A DNA stretch of 64,000 nucleotides, taken from the NCBI GenBank assembly GCA_902762305.1, contig CACWNW010000011.1, positions 1-64,000 on the forward strand. Direction: 5' to 3'. The position numbers and the translations under genes are program-made. Numbering within the stretch: position 1 is the stretch's first letter; every line of letters starts with the position of its first letter. The notes beneath the pieces were generated by a model that worked only from the letters and a program-made list of their open reading frames with translations, was not told the DNA's origin and ran no database searches. Below, one piece after another: positions 8,024 to 17,059 of the stretch. Source of the stretch: Fibrobacter succinogenes. GTDB taxonomy: Bacteria > Fibrobacterota > Fibrobacteria > Fibrobacterales > Fibrobacteraceae.

Positions 8024-8905
8024 ATGGAACTTCGAGTTTTGCGGTATTTTCTGGAAGCGGCGCGGTTGGGAAATGTCTCGCGCGCGGCGGATAATCTTTG
8101 CGTGACGCAGCCAACGGTGAGTCGCCAGCTCAAGGAGCTGGAGGAGGAGCTGGGCGAGAAGCTTTTCGAGCGCACGAACTACGCGATTCGGCTGACGCCT
8201 GCGGGGGAACTCTTGCGGGAGCGTGCGGAGGATATCCTTTCGATGGCGGACAGGACGGTGCAGGATTTCAAGTCGCTGAAGGAAGACGAGGTGGTGGGTG
8301 AAATCGCCATTGCCTGCGCGGAATCGCGGAACGTGAATTTTCTTTCGAAGTGCATCGGGATTCTCCGGGACGACTATCCGAAGATTAAGTACAACTTATA
8401 TTCGGGCGACAGCGAGCGCGCCCTGGAAAAGCTGGACAAGGGCATTTTCGATTTCGCGGTGGTTGTAGACAACGTTGATTTGGAAAAGTACAACTGCCTT
8501 GCGGTGCGTTCGGTGGACCGCTGGGGCGTGGTGATGCGCCGCGACGATCCTTTGGCCAAGCGGGATTTCATCGAGCCGAGGGACTTGCTCGACAAGCCGC
8601 TGATGGCGTCGCGCCAGGCGATGGTGGCGGATTTGCCGAAGTGGTTCGGCGACGATATTTCGAGATTGAACGTGATTGTGGGGCTGGATCTTTCGTACAA
8701 CGGTTCGGTGCTTGCGAAGGAGGGCACGGGCTACCTGCTCACTTTCGACGGACTGGTGGATACGAGCCGCAGTTCGCGCTTGTGCTTCAGGCCGCTCATG
8801 CCCGAACTCACCACCAACATGTACATCATTTGGCGGCGGGGCCAGCAGTTCACGCGGGCGGGCGAACTTTTCCTCGATACGCTCCGGCACGTGCTGGGGG
8901 AATAG
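8024..8905 (+). CDS. LysR-family transcriptional regulator
   Basis: 293 residues from the ATG at 8024; the upstream in-frame TTG is rejected because LysR proteins start MELRVLRYFLEAA or similar. The N-terminal winged helix-turn-helix is clear (NVSRAADNLCVTQPTVSRQLKELEEELGEKLFER). A dimerisation helix and a two-lobe effector-binding domain follow (EIAIACAESRNVNFL, then FDFAVVVDNVDLEKY). The target and ligand cannot be read from sequence. It is transcribed away from the restriction-modification block and converges with the lipoprotein gene, so its own regulon is not obvious from neighbours. Confidence 0.93.
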   Translation: MELRVLRYFLEAARLGNVSRAADNLCVTQPTVSRQLKELEEELGEKLFERTNYAIRLTPAGELLRERAEDILSMADRTVQDFKSLKEDEVVGEIAIACAESRNVNFLSKCIGILRDDYPKIKYNLYSGDSERALEKLDKGIFDFAVVVDNVDLEKYNCLAVRSVDRWGVVMRRDDPLAKRDFIEPRDLLDKPLMASRQAMVADLPKWFGDDISRLNVIVGLDLSYNGSVLAKEGTGYLLTFDGLVDTSRSSRLCFRPLMPELTTNMYIIWRRGQQFTRAGELFLDTLRHVLGE

Positions 8906-8912
8906 GCAGAAG

Positions 8913-10061
8913 CTAGAATTCTACGCCTTCAAAGACGATTTCATCGATTTCGAGGAAACTGCCGCTGCTGGCAAAGATGCTCACGAACCCGATTTCGCGG
9001 GCGATATTTTTCCACTCCACCTGGTAGACGGATGCGTTGAGCTTTTCGTTGCCGGGCCTGAACACGATTTCCTTCCAGGTGGTGTCGGCGGTCGCGTGCC
9101 AGAGCGATTTCTGGAAGTTGTTGTCGCCAAGATCCTTGTAGTGCTCCAATGCGAAACTGAAGTCGCAGTCCCCGCGCACCTTCATGCGGATGGCGGTGAG
9201 AGCGCTCAGGTCATAATAGCCCGTGTCGAGTCCGAGATGCGTGCCGAGAAGCACGTAGCCGGAATCGCCCAGGTCGAACTGCAGCGAAAGGTACTTCCCG
9301 CGGTCACCGTCCACGATGGCACTGCCGAATCCGCCTGCAGAATCGGGCTTTATCCAGATCGCCGTACCCGAGGCGATTTTGTACCAGCCGTAGTTTTTGT
9401 AGGTCTTCGCGAGGTTGTTCAGGCTGTCGCCATCGTCGAAATCTTCGAAGACGTATTCGCGGGTAAATCCGGGAACGTTCACGAGCGTATCGGCTTCGGC
9501 TCCCGCTTCGAGCGAGAACGTGGCGACAACGGAATCTCCGGCAACTACGGTGAACAAGCCTGCGGGTACGTGGGCGAATACGTAATCGCTTCCGGAGCGC
9601 GAGGCCATGTAGGGGGTAGCTTCCAGGCGCAGGAATTCAAAGACTTCATCGTCAATCGTCGCTCCCGTACGCAGCGTGAGCGATGCCGACGGGGCGAGCT
9701 CAATTTGCGTCGCGATTTCGGTTTCAGAAACGGCGGGCTTGAATTCGCTCCAGTTCATGAGTGCAGAATCTGCCCCGGCGATACCTTCGACAAAGCAGTT
9801 CCCGCTGGAACATTCGTCCGTGAGCGAATCGAAGCGGACTAGCCCCGAATCGTTGGCGACGGCGCTATTGACTACGGCAAAATCTGCTTTTGAATACAAG
9901 GTAACACGCGCCTGAGGAATCGGATCGCGATTTACATCATACACCGCGACGGCAATCCCGTTCGTCGTCTCGCTCGTGGCTCCCGCAGTCTCGGACCCGG
10001 TGTCGGAACAACCGGCAAGCAAGGCCACGCCCAATATTAAACACTCCACAGCCCTTTTCAT
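8913..10061 (-). CDS. Lipoprotein with carboxypeptidase-regulatory-like and CBM11-like domains
   Basis: 382 residues from the ATG at 10061. A signal peptide with lipobox (LILGVALLAGC) makes it an outer-surface or periplasmic lipoprotein. Residues about 30-130 (AVAVYDVNRDPIPQARVTLYS) look like a carboxypeptidase-regulatory-like beta sandwich. Residues about 200-382 (FEDFDDGDSLNN, YYDLSALTAIRMKVRG, IGFVSIFASSGSFLEIDEIVFEG) resemble CBM11-type or galactose-binding-like jelly rolls. Its start overlaps the TIGR02147 gene stop (ATGA), so the two are co-translated. A role in binding plant polysaccharide is an inference. Confidence 0.7.
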   Translation of the reverse strand: MKRAVECLILGVALLAGCSDTGSETAGATSETTNGIAVAVYDVNRDPIPQARVTLYSKADFAVVNSAVANDSGLVRFDSLTDECSSGNCFVEGIAGADSALMNWSEFKPAVSETEIATQIELAPSASLTLRTGATIDDEVFEFLRLEATPYMASRSGSDYVFAHVPAGLFTVVAGDSVVATFSLEAGAEADTLVNVPGFTREYVFEDFDDGDSLNNLAKTYKNYGWYKIASGTAIWIKPDSAGGFGSAIVDGDRGKYLSLQFDLGDSGYVLLGTHLGLDTGYYDLSALTAIRMKVRGDCDFSFALEHYKDLGDNNFQKSLWHATADTTWKEIVFRPGNEKLNASVYQVEWKNIAREIGFVSIFASSGSFLEIDEIVFEGVEF

Positions 10062-10906
10062 CGTTCTTCCTTTTTCATCATCGGGAACAACTGGAAATTT
10101 AACTGATAAACGCTGTCGCAAATTTGCGAAGGCATCGCATTGACCACATTTACGATGGATTTTCGCGTCTCGGCGAGGATTTCGCGGATTTTTTCAATCT
10201 GTTTCGAGTCGAGCGCCATCGTGAGCGTGCTGATATCGCGCTTTTCCTTCGGGGTATCGGTGATGGACTTGCGGGCAAGTTCCGCGATGCTCGCCTGGTA
10301 GTCGCTGATGCAGGCGCTCAGCCAGTGTTCCTTCGTCTTGAGGTGGGCCTCGGTTGGTACCACGCGGCCGTCCTTGCGGGTATGCGCGAGCCCGAGCTGC
10401 AACAGAGCGTCTACTGCGGCCTGTACCTGCGTGGCGGTGAGTTTCGGGACGCTGCTCTCGCCGAGCTTTGCGGCATCCTGCGGCCCGCGGTAGTCGAATA
10501 CGTCCAGCGCCGAGCGTATCATCGGGTAGAACCACTGCTGAAAGTAGCGGTAGCGGGCTTCGTCCAGCTCGCGGCAGGCGGCAGGGCGCATCTTCTGGAG
10601 CGTTTCGAAATGCTTGCGGACCTGCTCGTCGTTTTTCGCCTTGCCGTAGGCGACCATCTCGCGGAAATATTCCGCCTTGGCTTCCTTGAAGCGGAAAAAC
10701 TGCACGAACGTCTCGATGCACTTGGGCGAAACGTGGCGTTTGCCCTGCAAAATCTTCACCAGGAGGCTCGCATCCATGTTGACCGCAGTGGCAAACACGC
10801 GGTAGCTGAACGTCGGGTCCAGCGACTTTTCCAGTTCGTAGAACTCCTGCAAAAACTTGCGGTAGTCGGAATAGTCGTATATGTTGATCTTGTTTTTCGA
10901 AAACAT
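10058..10906 (-). CDS. TIGR02147-family regulator
   Basis: 282 residues. The start (INIYDYSDYRKFLQEFYELEKSLDPTFSYRVFATAVNMDASLLVKILQGKRHVSPKCIETFVQFF) matches the TIGR02147 paralogous family that is expanded in Fibrobacter, with a helix-turn-helix-like N-terminal segment. The C-terminal half carries DISTLTMALDSKQIEKIREILAETRKSI, another family landmark. Members are thought to be transcription factors. It is followed by a lipoprotein gene with a 4-base overlap. On the minus strand TATATTTA lies upstream of the start at about 10925-10932. Confidence 0.85.
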   Translation of the reverse strand: MFSKNKINIYDYSDYRKFLQEFYELEKSLDPTFSYRVFATAVNMDASLLVKILQGKRHVSPKCIETFVQFFRFKEAKAEYFREMVAYGKAKNDEQVRKHFETLQKMRPAACRELDEARYRYFQQWFYPMIRSALDVFDYRGPQDAAKLGESSVPKLTATQVQAAVDALLQLGLAHTRKDGRVVPTEAHLKTKEHWLSACISDYQASIAELARKSITDTPKEKRDISTLTMALDSKQIEKIREILAETRKSIVNVVNAMPSQICDSVYQLNFQLFPMMKKEER

Positions 10907-11002
10907 GGCGGGCCTGCCGGTATAAATATAGTTTCTCGCTATTAAATTTCCAATTTTTTTCGGGTCAATTTGTAAATTTTTTCACAACAATGTTGACTTT
11001 TT

Positions 11003-11020
11003 TGTCCACACACGTGGACA
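11003..11020. promoter_or_regulatory. Perfect palindrome upstream of the mannanase gene
   Basis: TGTCCAC-ACAC-GTGGACA is a perfect inverted repeat (7-bp arms, 4-nt centre). It lies 56 bases before the GH26 start and just after TTGACT at 10993-10998. A TATATT box is at 11050-11055. The geometry fits an operator for a dimeric regulator, which is an inference. Confidence 0.5.
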
Positions 11021-11076
11021 TTTTACTGGCAGCAACCCGCAAAACAAGGTATATTCAGTACAACCAAGGAGTTTCA

Positions 11077-12753
11077 ATGAATATCGGCCTTAAATTCGCA
11101 ATTCTCGGTCTGTGCGTCTCGACGGCGGCATTTGCCACCAAGTACGAGGCGGAATCGGCAACACTCTCCGGAGGTGCCAAAAATGTCAACAGCTCGGGTG
11201 TTTCGGGCACGGGGTACGCCGACATGCAGGAAGGCAACATCACCTTCGCGGGCGTTACCGCAGAAAAGGCGGGCAAGTACCAGGTGACCATCCGCTACAA
11301 GGCGGGCGATTTCAAGGCGAACTACATCGTGGTCAACGGAGCCACCTCGGGCACCGTCGACTTCGAGGCAACCTCCAACTGGTCCGACGTCTCGACCGTC
11401 GTCACGCTCAAGGCGGGCACGAACACCATCTCGCTCGAAAAGTACTGGGGCTGGATCAGCGTGGACTATATCGACGTGGAGCCCTACGAATCCTCCCCCT
11501 TCAAGATTTCCGCGACCCCGGTCACCCCGAACGCGACCGAAAGCGCCGTGAAGCTCTACAGTTTCTTGCGCGAGAACTTCGGCAAGAAGACGATTAGCGG
11601 AATCATGACCGGCGACATGAGCGGATACACGCTGGGCGCCGACTTCAAGACCCACGACGACGTGAAGTACATCTACACGCGCACGGGCAAGTACCCGGTA
11701 CTCGTCGGCCTCGACTTCCTTTTCGCGACAGGCCCGAAAGCATCGCAAAGCTGGAACACGGAATATACGAACAAGGCAATTTCTATAGCGAAGAACCTCT
11801 GGAAGGCTGGCGGCATTCCCGCATTTACCTGGCACTGGAAAGACCCTCTGGACAAGGATGACGCATTCTACATCCAGGGCGCAGACAACGGCCAGGGATA
11901 CACGACATTCGATTTTGCGACCGGATTCAAGGCCGGCACTACCGAATGGAACACCGAAAGTGCTGCCTACAAGGGAATCGTCGCTGACATCGACCACATC
12001 GCCGATTACTTCCTCGAACTGCAGAAAGAAGGCGTCGCGGGCATCTTCCGCCCCCTGCACGAAGCGGGCGGCAAGTGGTTCTGGTGGAGCATCAATTCGG
12101 GCGACCAGTTCGCGGCCCTCTACCGCCTTGTCTATGACCGCATGGTGAAAGTCAAGGGCGTGAAGAACATGATCTGGGTGTTCAACCCCGAAGGCTCTAC
12201 CGTCACCACCTGGGATCCGGGCAGCGAATATTACGACGTGCTCTCCATCGACATCTACAACAGCGCAAATGACCATTCCAGCAACGCAAGCGCCTTCGAC
12301 AAGTTCAAGAGCGCCTCGAAGGGCACCAAGATTCTCGCGCTCAGCGAAAACGGGCCCATTCCCGACGTGAACAACATGCATACCGACGAAGCGGTATGGA
12401 GCTGGTGGATGCCGTGGTACAGCACCTGGAGCGGAACCTGGCCCGGCCAGACGAAGGATGCCGTGTGGAAGAGCAACATGGACGACGAACGGGTTCTTTC
12501 GCTCGAAGACATGCCCGGCTGGGACAAGTACACCGCAAGCATCTCCCCCGATACAACAGTAACGCCCCCCGACACCGGCACGACCCGCATCGCGACCGCA
12601 CCGCGTCTGCTCGGGACAGCAACCACCATCGGAATTTTCGACATGAACGGCCATTACATGGGAATCTCTACGCAGGGGCTTCCGCAGGGCCGCTACGTCA
12701 TCCGCAAGCAGGTGCAGGGCCACGTCGTGAATACGGTTTACCTCAAGAAATAA
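11077..12753 (+). CDS. GH26 beta-mannanase with N-terminal CBM35-like module
   Basis: 558 residues from the ATG at 11077, which has AAGGAG upstream. Order: signal peptide (about 1-20), a CBM35-like module (YEAESATLSGGAKNVNSSG, to about 140), a GH26 catalytic domain (about 150-490), a short Thr/Pro linker, and a C-terminal about 45-residue sorting-like module ending GRYVIRKQ and YLKK. The acid/base is Glu329 in FRPLHEAGGKWFWW and the nucleophile is probably Glu424 in ILALSENGPIPD. GH26 enzymes mainly hydrolyse beta-1,4-mannan. The neighbouring SGNH esterase could deacetylate the same polymer. Confidence 0.92.
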   Translation: MNIGLKFAILGLCVSTAAFATKYEAESATLSGGAKNVNSSGVSGTGYADMQEGNITFAGVTAEKAGKYQVTIRYKAGDFKANYIVVNGATSGTVDFEATSNWSDVSTVVTLKAGTNTISLEKYWGWISVDYIDVEPYESSPFKISATPVTPNATESAVKLYSFLRENFGKKTISGIMTGDMSGYTLGADFKTHDDVKYIYTRTGKYPVLVGLDFLFATGPKASQSWNTEYTNKAISIAKNLWKAGGIPAFTWHWKDPLDKDDAFYIQGADNGQGYTTFDFATGFKAGTTEWNTESAAYKGIVADIDHIADYFLELQKEGVAGIFRPLHEAGGKWFWWSINSGDQFAALYRLVYDRMVKVKGVKNMIWVFNPEGSTVTTWDPGSEYYDVLSIDIYNSANDHSSNASAFDKFKSASKGTKILALSENGPIPDVNNMHTDEAVWSWWMPWYSTWSGTWPGQTKDAVWKSNMDDERVLSLEDMPGWDKYTASISPDTTVTPPDTGTTRIATAPRLLGTATTIGIFDMNGHYMGISTQGLPQGRYVIRKQVQGHVVNTVYLKK

Positions 12754-12776
12754 TTGAAAAAAAATTGGATGTGTGT

Positions 12777-14162
12777 ATGGGATGCATAAGCAAAAAAGTC
12801 GTTGTCGCCTCCACTGTGATATTCTGGGTTGGTTTGGCAAACGCCATTGTTCCGAACAAATTGGTTTCTGGCGGTTTGCCGGCACATACGGGGGCGGCAA
12901 CGACCGATTACTTGACAGACGGATATCTCACGAACTGGAAGAGCAGCAGCGCCAAGGAAATCGCGCTGAACGTGGGCGAAGGCCCCACGAAACTGCGAAT
13001 CAACTGGGAATCGTACGGCGATTGCGCCTGGGCCACCGACTTTACGAGCGGCTGCGGGCATAGCGGCGTCGCGCTTTCGAATTTCAAGATTTTGACCTCC
13101 GCAAATTCCACCGACGGCAAAGACGGCGACTGGGTCGAGGCGGCAAGCGTCAAGAACAATCCCGTGATGGCGCGCGGCGTCGACATCGAATTTGCGGGAA
13201 AGTCGTGGTTCAAGTTCGTGAGCGAAGGCGACGTGGGCCAGATTCTCGAAATCGAGGCATTCGACATGAGCGCGGGCGGAACCGACACGTGGTTCTTCAT
13301 GGGCACGAGCATCAGCCAGATGGGAATCAAGCAGCAGGATACCGACTCCACGACGGCGCAAATCATTCACGCGAAGTTCCCGGAATACACGCCCGCCATG
13401 CTCCGCGGGGGCATCGGCTGCATCAACAGTTCCGAGGTCGTCGAGCACTTGGGCGAATACCTGGAGTACGCAGGCAACGTGAAGTTCTGGGCCATCGAGA
13501 TGGGCACGAACGATGCCTGGGGCGGCGGCGACTGGAACCTCGCCACATACAAGAAGAACATGCAGACGATTATCGATTCGGCTAAGGCGCACGGAATCAC
13601 CCCGATTATCGCCCGCATCATCGCGACAGATTCTTCCAAGGCGGGCTGGCAGGTGAACCCCGCATTCCTCGAGGCCGTCGACAAGCTGACCGAAGAAAAC
13701 AACCTCCCGAAGGGTCCCGACTTTTTTGCCTACTTCAAGGAACATCCGGAACAGCTCGCAAGCGACGGCGTTCACCCGAACGGCGACAAGAAGGGCGGGC
13801 AGGCGATGCACCACCTGTGGGCCGAAGCGCTCGCCCCGCTGTACGCCGCGGGCGACACGACGAAAGCAGACAGCTCCAAACAGGATTCTTCTGGAATTAT
13901 TTCTGGCGATTCCTCAAACAGCCTTGCTTCGCAAAAAAGAAACATTTCCCTCCCCCACATTTATTCGGAGGGCAAAAGCATCGTCATCAATACAATCGGC
14001 CATTCCGTTGACATTATCTTGATTTCGCCATTAGGTCAAGTTCTTGCCCAAAGCAAAACATCTTATGGAGCAGTAAGATTTGACAACCTTTCTGCAGGAC
14101 GATACGTTGCAATCATTCGCGGCAACGGGATCCGATTCGAAGCGAACGTTATCGTAAAATAA
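12777..14162 (+). CDS. Secreted SGNH-type carbohydrate esterase
   Basis: 461 residues from the ATG at 12777 (a GTG two codons earlier is possible). A signal peptide (to about 23) is followed by a galactose-binding-like domain (about 24-160, TTDYLTDGYLTNWKSS, WATDFTSGCG). The SGNH domain has nucleophile Ser178 in FFMGTSISQMG (GTS replaces the usual GDS), the Asn block as MGTNDAWGGG, and the Asp/His pair as SDGVHPNG. A Ser-rich linker and a C-terminal sorting-like module (ending GRYVAIIRG and NVIVK) follow. It probably removes acetyl groups from hemicellulose. It lies 23 bases after the mannanase gene and is likely co-transcribed. Confidence 0.85.
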   Translation: MGCISKKVVVASTVIFWVGLANAIVPNKLVSGGLPAHTGAATTDYLTDGYLTNWKSSSAKEIALNVGEGPTKLRINWESYGDCAWATDFTSGCGHSGVALSNFKILTSANSTDGKDGDWVEAASVKNNPVMARGVDIEFAGKSWFKFVSEGDVGQILEIEAFDMSAGGTDTWFFMGTSISQMGIKQQDTDSTTAQIIHAKFPEYTPAMLRGGIGCINSSEVVEHLGEYLEYAGNVKFWAIEMGTNDAWGGGDWNLATYKKNMQTIIDSAKAHGITPIIARIIATDSSKAGWQVNPAFLEAVDKLTEENNLPKGPDFFAYFKEHPEQLASDGVHPNGDKKGGQAMHHLWAEALAPLYAAGDTTKADSSKQDSSGIISGDSSNSLASQKRNISLPHIYSEGKSIVINTIGHSVDIILISPLGQVLAQSKTSYGAVRFDNLSAGRYVAIIRGNGIRFEANVIVK

Positions 14163-14171
14163 ACCACCAGA

Positions 14172-14864
14172 CTAAAACGGCTGCACACCTAAATCGGTGT
14201 CGCCGTCTTTCACTTTTGCAAGGATTTCGAGACCTGTCAAATCCTGCATCATGCGGATGTTGTCGTCTTCCATTTCCAGGTTTCCGCTAGAACCGTAGCG
14301 GTTTATGATGAGCCCACGGACATCGAGGCCGCGGCTGCGAGCGTATTCCACCGTGAGTACGCAGGCGTTAATGGAGCCGAGTGCCGCCGTCGTCACCACG
14401 AGAATCGGGAGGTTCACGGTCTTGATAATGTCTTCGAGAAAAATCTTTTGTTGTTTGTCGCCAGAAGAAATTGCGTCGACATCATAGCGGATGGGGCAAA
14501 TGATTCCCCCGCTGCCTTCGGCAAAAATAAACTCGTGGCGAGCGCATGCTGCCTCAAAATCGGCTTTGACCTTCGTCAACTCCACGGGATTTCCTTCTTT
14601 GCGGGCAGCGAGATGCGGAGAGACAGCCTCTTTATAGACATAGCTCACGAGCTGTTCTTGCGTATCGGAAAGATTCGCGATGCGCTTCACGTAATCGGCA
14701 TCGCCTGCGACCCATTTGCCGTCACGGAGTTCAGCGCCGCTGAGGGCCGCCTTGTAGTAGCCCGCGTCAATGCCGGAATCGCGCCACTTTTTAACGAGAA
14801 GGGCTGTGACGAATGTTTTGCCGACATCGGTCCCTGTTGCTGTAACGAAATAACCTTTAGACAT
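14172..14864 (-). CDS. bioD: Dethiobiotin synthetase BioD
   Basis: 230 residues, the typical length. The P-loop GTDVGKTFVTALLVKKW is at the N-terminus, followed by substrate-lysine region YYKAALSG, the EGSGGIICPI loop, and the LPILVVTTAALGSINACVLTVEYAR segment. It closes the ureido ring of 7,8-diaminopelargonate using ATP and CO2. It is the last gene of the minus-strand bio cluster, 40 bases after bioF. On the other side it converges with the SGNH esterase gene with only 9 bases between. Confidence 0.95.
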   Translation of the reverse strand: MSKGYFVTATGTDVGKTFVTALLVKKWRDSGIDAGYYKAALSGAELRDGKWVAGDADYVKRIANLSDTQEQLVSYVYKEAVSPHLAARKEGNPVELTKVKADFEAACARHEFIFAEGSGGIICPIRYDVDAISSGDKQQKIFLEDIIKTVNLPILVVTTAALGSINACVLTVEYARSRGLDVRGLIINRYGSSGNLEMEDDNIRMMQDLTGLEILAKVKDGDTDLGVQPF

Positions 14865-14904
14865 ATAGAGTAAACACTTTTTTTTATTAAGTAAATGTCG
14901 TTTA

Positions 14905-16146
14905 TTACGTCATTCCGGCCCGTGAGCCGGAATCTAAATGGCGGATCACGTCCGCCATGACGGTAGCGGCGGTTTGAAGTTGTTCATGCGTATGCGTGGC
15001 CATCAGGCTTGCACGCAGGCGAGCTTGCCCCTTGGCGACTGTCGGATAGCGAATCGCGGGAATCAAGATTCCCTGTTCCTGAAGCTTTGCAGAAATCTGC
15101 ATTGCTTTCGCTTCGTCGCCGATGACAATCGGAACAATCGCCGAAGGAGACTGTTCTAGATTCACGCCCTCGTGCTGCAAGGCGTCGCAGAAAAATTTCA
15201 CGTTATCGCGCAAGTTCTGCACGCGTTCAGGATGCGCATCGATATAGCGCAAGTTGTTGCAGGCGGCAGCGGCAACGGCAGGAGCCATCGCTGTTGTGAA
15301 AATAAAGCTGCGGGCCTTGTTGCGGAGGAAATCAATCAGCTGCCGCTTGCCCGCCACGAAGCCGCCTTCGGCGGCAACGGCTTTGCTCAATGTGCCGACG
15401 GTTACGTCGGCATGAGCACAGCCGTAGTGTTCGGCAAGTCCGCGCCCGGTCTTGCCGAGCACGCCCGTGGCGTGGGCTTCATCAATCATCAAGAGGCAAT
15501 CATTTTCTTTCGCGATGCGCAAAAGTTCCGGCAAATTTGCGAGGTCGCCATCCATGCTGAAAACAGCGTCTGTCACAATGAGTTTGCGAGGAGCCGGCAA
15601 TGTAGGCGCATACGCACGAGACTTATCCGCTTCTTGAATCACTCGCTGCAAATCAGCCATATCGTTATGCTTATAGACAAAGCACTTGGCGCGAGAAAGG
15701 CGGATACCGTCGATAATGCTAGCGTGGTTCAGTTCATCGCTAAAAATGTAATCGCTCTTGCCACACAATGCCGAAATCGTACCGACATTCGCCATGTAGC
15801 CCGTATTGAAGGTGATAGCGGATTCTTCGCCCTTGAATTTTGCGATAAATTCTTCCAGTTCCTGATGCGGAGTCTTGTTGCCCGTCGTAAGCCGAGCGCC
15901 GCCGCTACCTGTTCCCCACTCCAAAACAGCCTGGGCCATCGCCTGCTTGAGTTCATCGATGTTTGCCAAGTCCAGGTAAGAATTGGAGGCCAGCAGAATC
16001 TGTTCCTGCGAAACGCCGTCGGGCATGCGGATTTTCACACAAGACGATTCCGGCGTTTCCATCAGGCGCATCGAGCGATAAGTGTTATTCGCCCGCGCCG
16101 TTTCCAAAGTGTCTTTCGTAAATGAGTCTAAGATTCGTTCGTTCAT
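14905..16146 (-). CDS. bioF: 8-Amino-7-oxononanoate synthase BioF
   Basis: 413 residues of the alpha-oxoamine synthase family. Visible are NSYLDLAN, the GSGGARLTTGNKTPHQELE substrate loop, DELNHASIIDGIRLS, DEAHATGVLGKTGRG, and the PLP-lysine segment TVGTLSKAVAAEGGF. It condenses pimeloyl-CoA with L-alanine. The last residues (LDSGSRAGMT) are encoded by a dispersed palindromic repeat rather than by ancestral gene sequence. It is preceded by 118 bases containing another repeat, separating it from bioW. Confidence 0.95.
   Translation of the reverse strand: MNERILDSFTKDTLETARANNTYRSMRLMETPESSCVKIRMPDGVSQEQILLASNSYLDLANIDELKQAMAQAVLEWGTGSGGARLTTGNKTPHQELEEFIAKFKGEESAITFNTGYMANVGTISALCGKSDYIFSDELNHASIIDGIRLSRAKCFVYKHNDMADLQRVIQEADKSRAYAPTLPAPRKLIVTDAVFSMDGDLANLPELLRIAKENDCLLMIDEAHATGVLGKTGRGLAEHYGCAHADVTVGTLSKAVAAEGGFVAGKRQLIDFLRNKARSFIFTTAMAPAVAAAACNNLRYIDAHPERVQNLRDNVKFFCDALQHEGVNLEQSPSAIVPIVIGDEAKAMQISAKLQEQGILIPAIRYPTVAKGQARLRASLMATHTHEQLQTAATVMADVIRHLDSGSRAGMT
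14909..14934. repeat. Dispersed palindrome forming the 3' end of bioF
   Basis: ATTCCGGC-CCGTGA-GCCGGAAT is a perfect 8-bp stem at 14912-14933, preceded by GTC on the plus strand. It has the look of the window's other ATGAC-type repeats. It supplies the final codons and the stop of bioF. Confidence 0.75.
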
Positions 16147-16157
16147 ACTATTCTGCC

Positions 16158-16203
16158 CTGGATCCTTCGACTTCGCGCCTTACGGCGCTCCGCTCAGGAT
16201 GAC
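16158..16203. repeat. Dispersed repeat between bioW and bioF
   Basis: The unit runs from CTGGATCCTTCGACTTCGCG to CCGCTCAGGATGAC and matches the CCTCAGGATGACAC unit at 52064-52101. A second partial copy, TTCAGGATGACGTG, follows at 16234-16247. Confidence 0.65.
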
Positions 16204-16264
16204 ACAATTCCCTTTTTACATATACTTATTTCATTCAGGATGACGTGTTTCTCCATCATCAACA

Positions 16265-17059
16265 TTACTTCTTTTGACACGGAGCAACATCCACTAGTAC
16301 TTTTTTCTTCTGCAAGTACTCGATGCATTCTTCGGCAGAGGCCTTGCGCGAATCAAATAGGAATATGCGGCCTCCGTTTTCGTCGCCCATTTCCTTCATC
16401 TTCATGATGCGCACATAGCCGAGTTCTTTGCTCGCGACATAGCCAGTCACGTAATTCGGGTCATCACTCACGCAAAATTCCGCCACCATTCCGGGAGCAT
16501 TCGCCACCTTGGTCGCAAGCACAATTGCTTCGTTAAAATGATTCTTGCAACCGTCCACTTCGCTTGAATGAAGTGCATCCATATACGTTGCACGTACACC
16601 GCGTTCGTGGTCAGGTTCCAGACGCTCGCCCGTCGCGATATCGTACAGCATCGCACCACGCATCGGGAACGTTTCGCGCAGGAGTTCTGGAAGTTTCTGG
16701 GCAAAACTTTTGATGAGGTCTTCGCGGCTTCCGTCACATTCCACAACGGCATTGCCGACCAGTCCAAAAGCCATCTCCAACCCTTCCTGCCATGTTTCCA
16801 CATCTACGCGTGTCACCGGCAAGGCCTTCAAAATCCGAATATCGCTTTCGTGAACCTTTTCGATTTTCACGTTGATAAAATCCGGGTCGCCCTTGGAATG
16901 CGTCATGGCCCGGCGCACCATCGCCGCACAAACAGCCTCAACAGAATCCCGATTTACAATACGCTCGGCACCGGAAATATGCTGTTCACGTTTCTGTTCG
17001 CCATCGCCCACTTGCTGCGAGGCCCGCATTTTTAAGCTGTAGTAATCCATATCACTCAT
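16265..17059 (-). CDS. bioW: 6-Carboxyhexanoate-CoA ligase BioW
   Basis: 264 residues. Family landmarks are the YYSLKMRAS start, HISGAERIV, the MTHSKGDPDFINVKIE region, RGVRATYMD, NHFNEAIVLATKVANAPGMVAEFC, and GYVRIMKMKE near the end. BioW activates pimelate to pimeloyl-CoA, which BioF then uses. The start may be the ATG at 17059, which overlaps the bioA stop by 8 bases, or the second Met at 17050, which matches the usual family start more closely. The presence of BioW means the pathway would begin from free pimelate rather than from BioC/BioH fatty-acid diversion. Confidence 0.92.
   Translation of the reverse strand: MSDMDYYSLKMRASQQVGDGEQKREQHISGAERIVNRDSVEAVCAAMVRRAMTHSKGDPDFINVKIEKVHESDIRILKALPVTRVDVETWQEGLEMAFGLVGNAVVECDGSREDLIKSFAQKLPELLRETFPMRGAMLYDIATGERLEPDHERGVRATYMDALHSSEVDGCKNHFNEAIVLATKVANAPGMVAEFCVSDDPNYVTGYVASKELGYVRIMKMKEMGDENGGRIFLFDSRKASAEECIEYLQKKKVLVDVAPCQKK

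Noticed and set aside
8676-9842. 388-codon plus-strand frame across the LysR 3' end and the lipoprotein gene
   Set aside because: It runs through one real gene out of frame and another in antisense; no start signal.
11074-12900. 608-codon minus-strand frame across the GH26 gene
   Set aside because: It is the mirror of codon bias in the mannanase gene, rich in Arg, Val and Asp, with no domain and no ribosome binding site.
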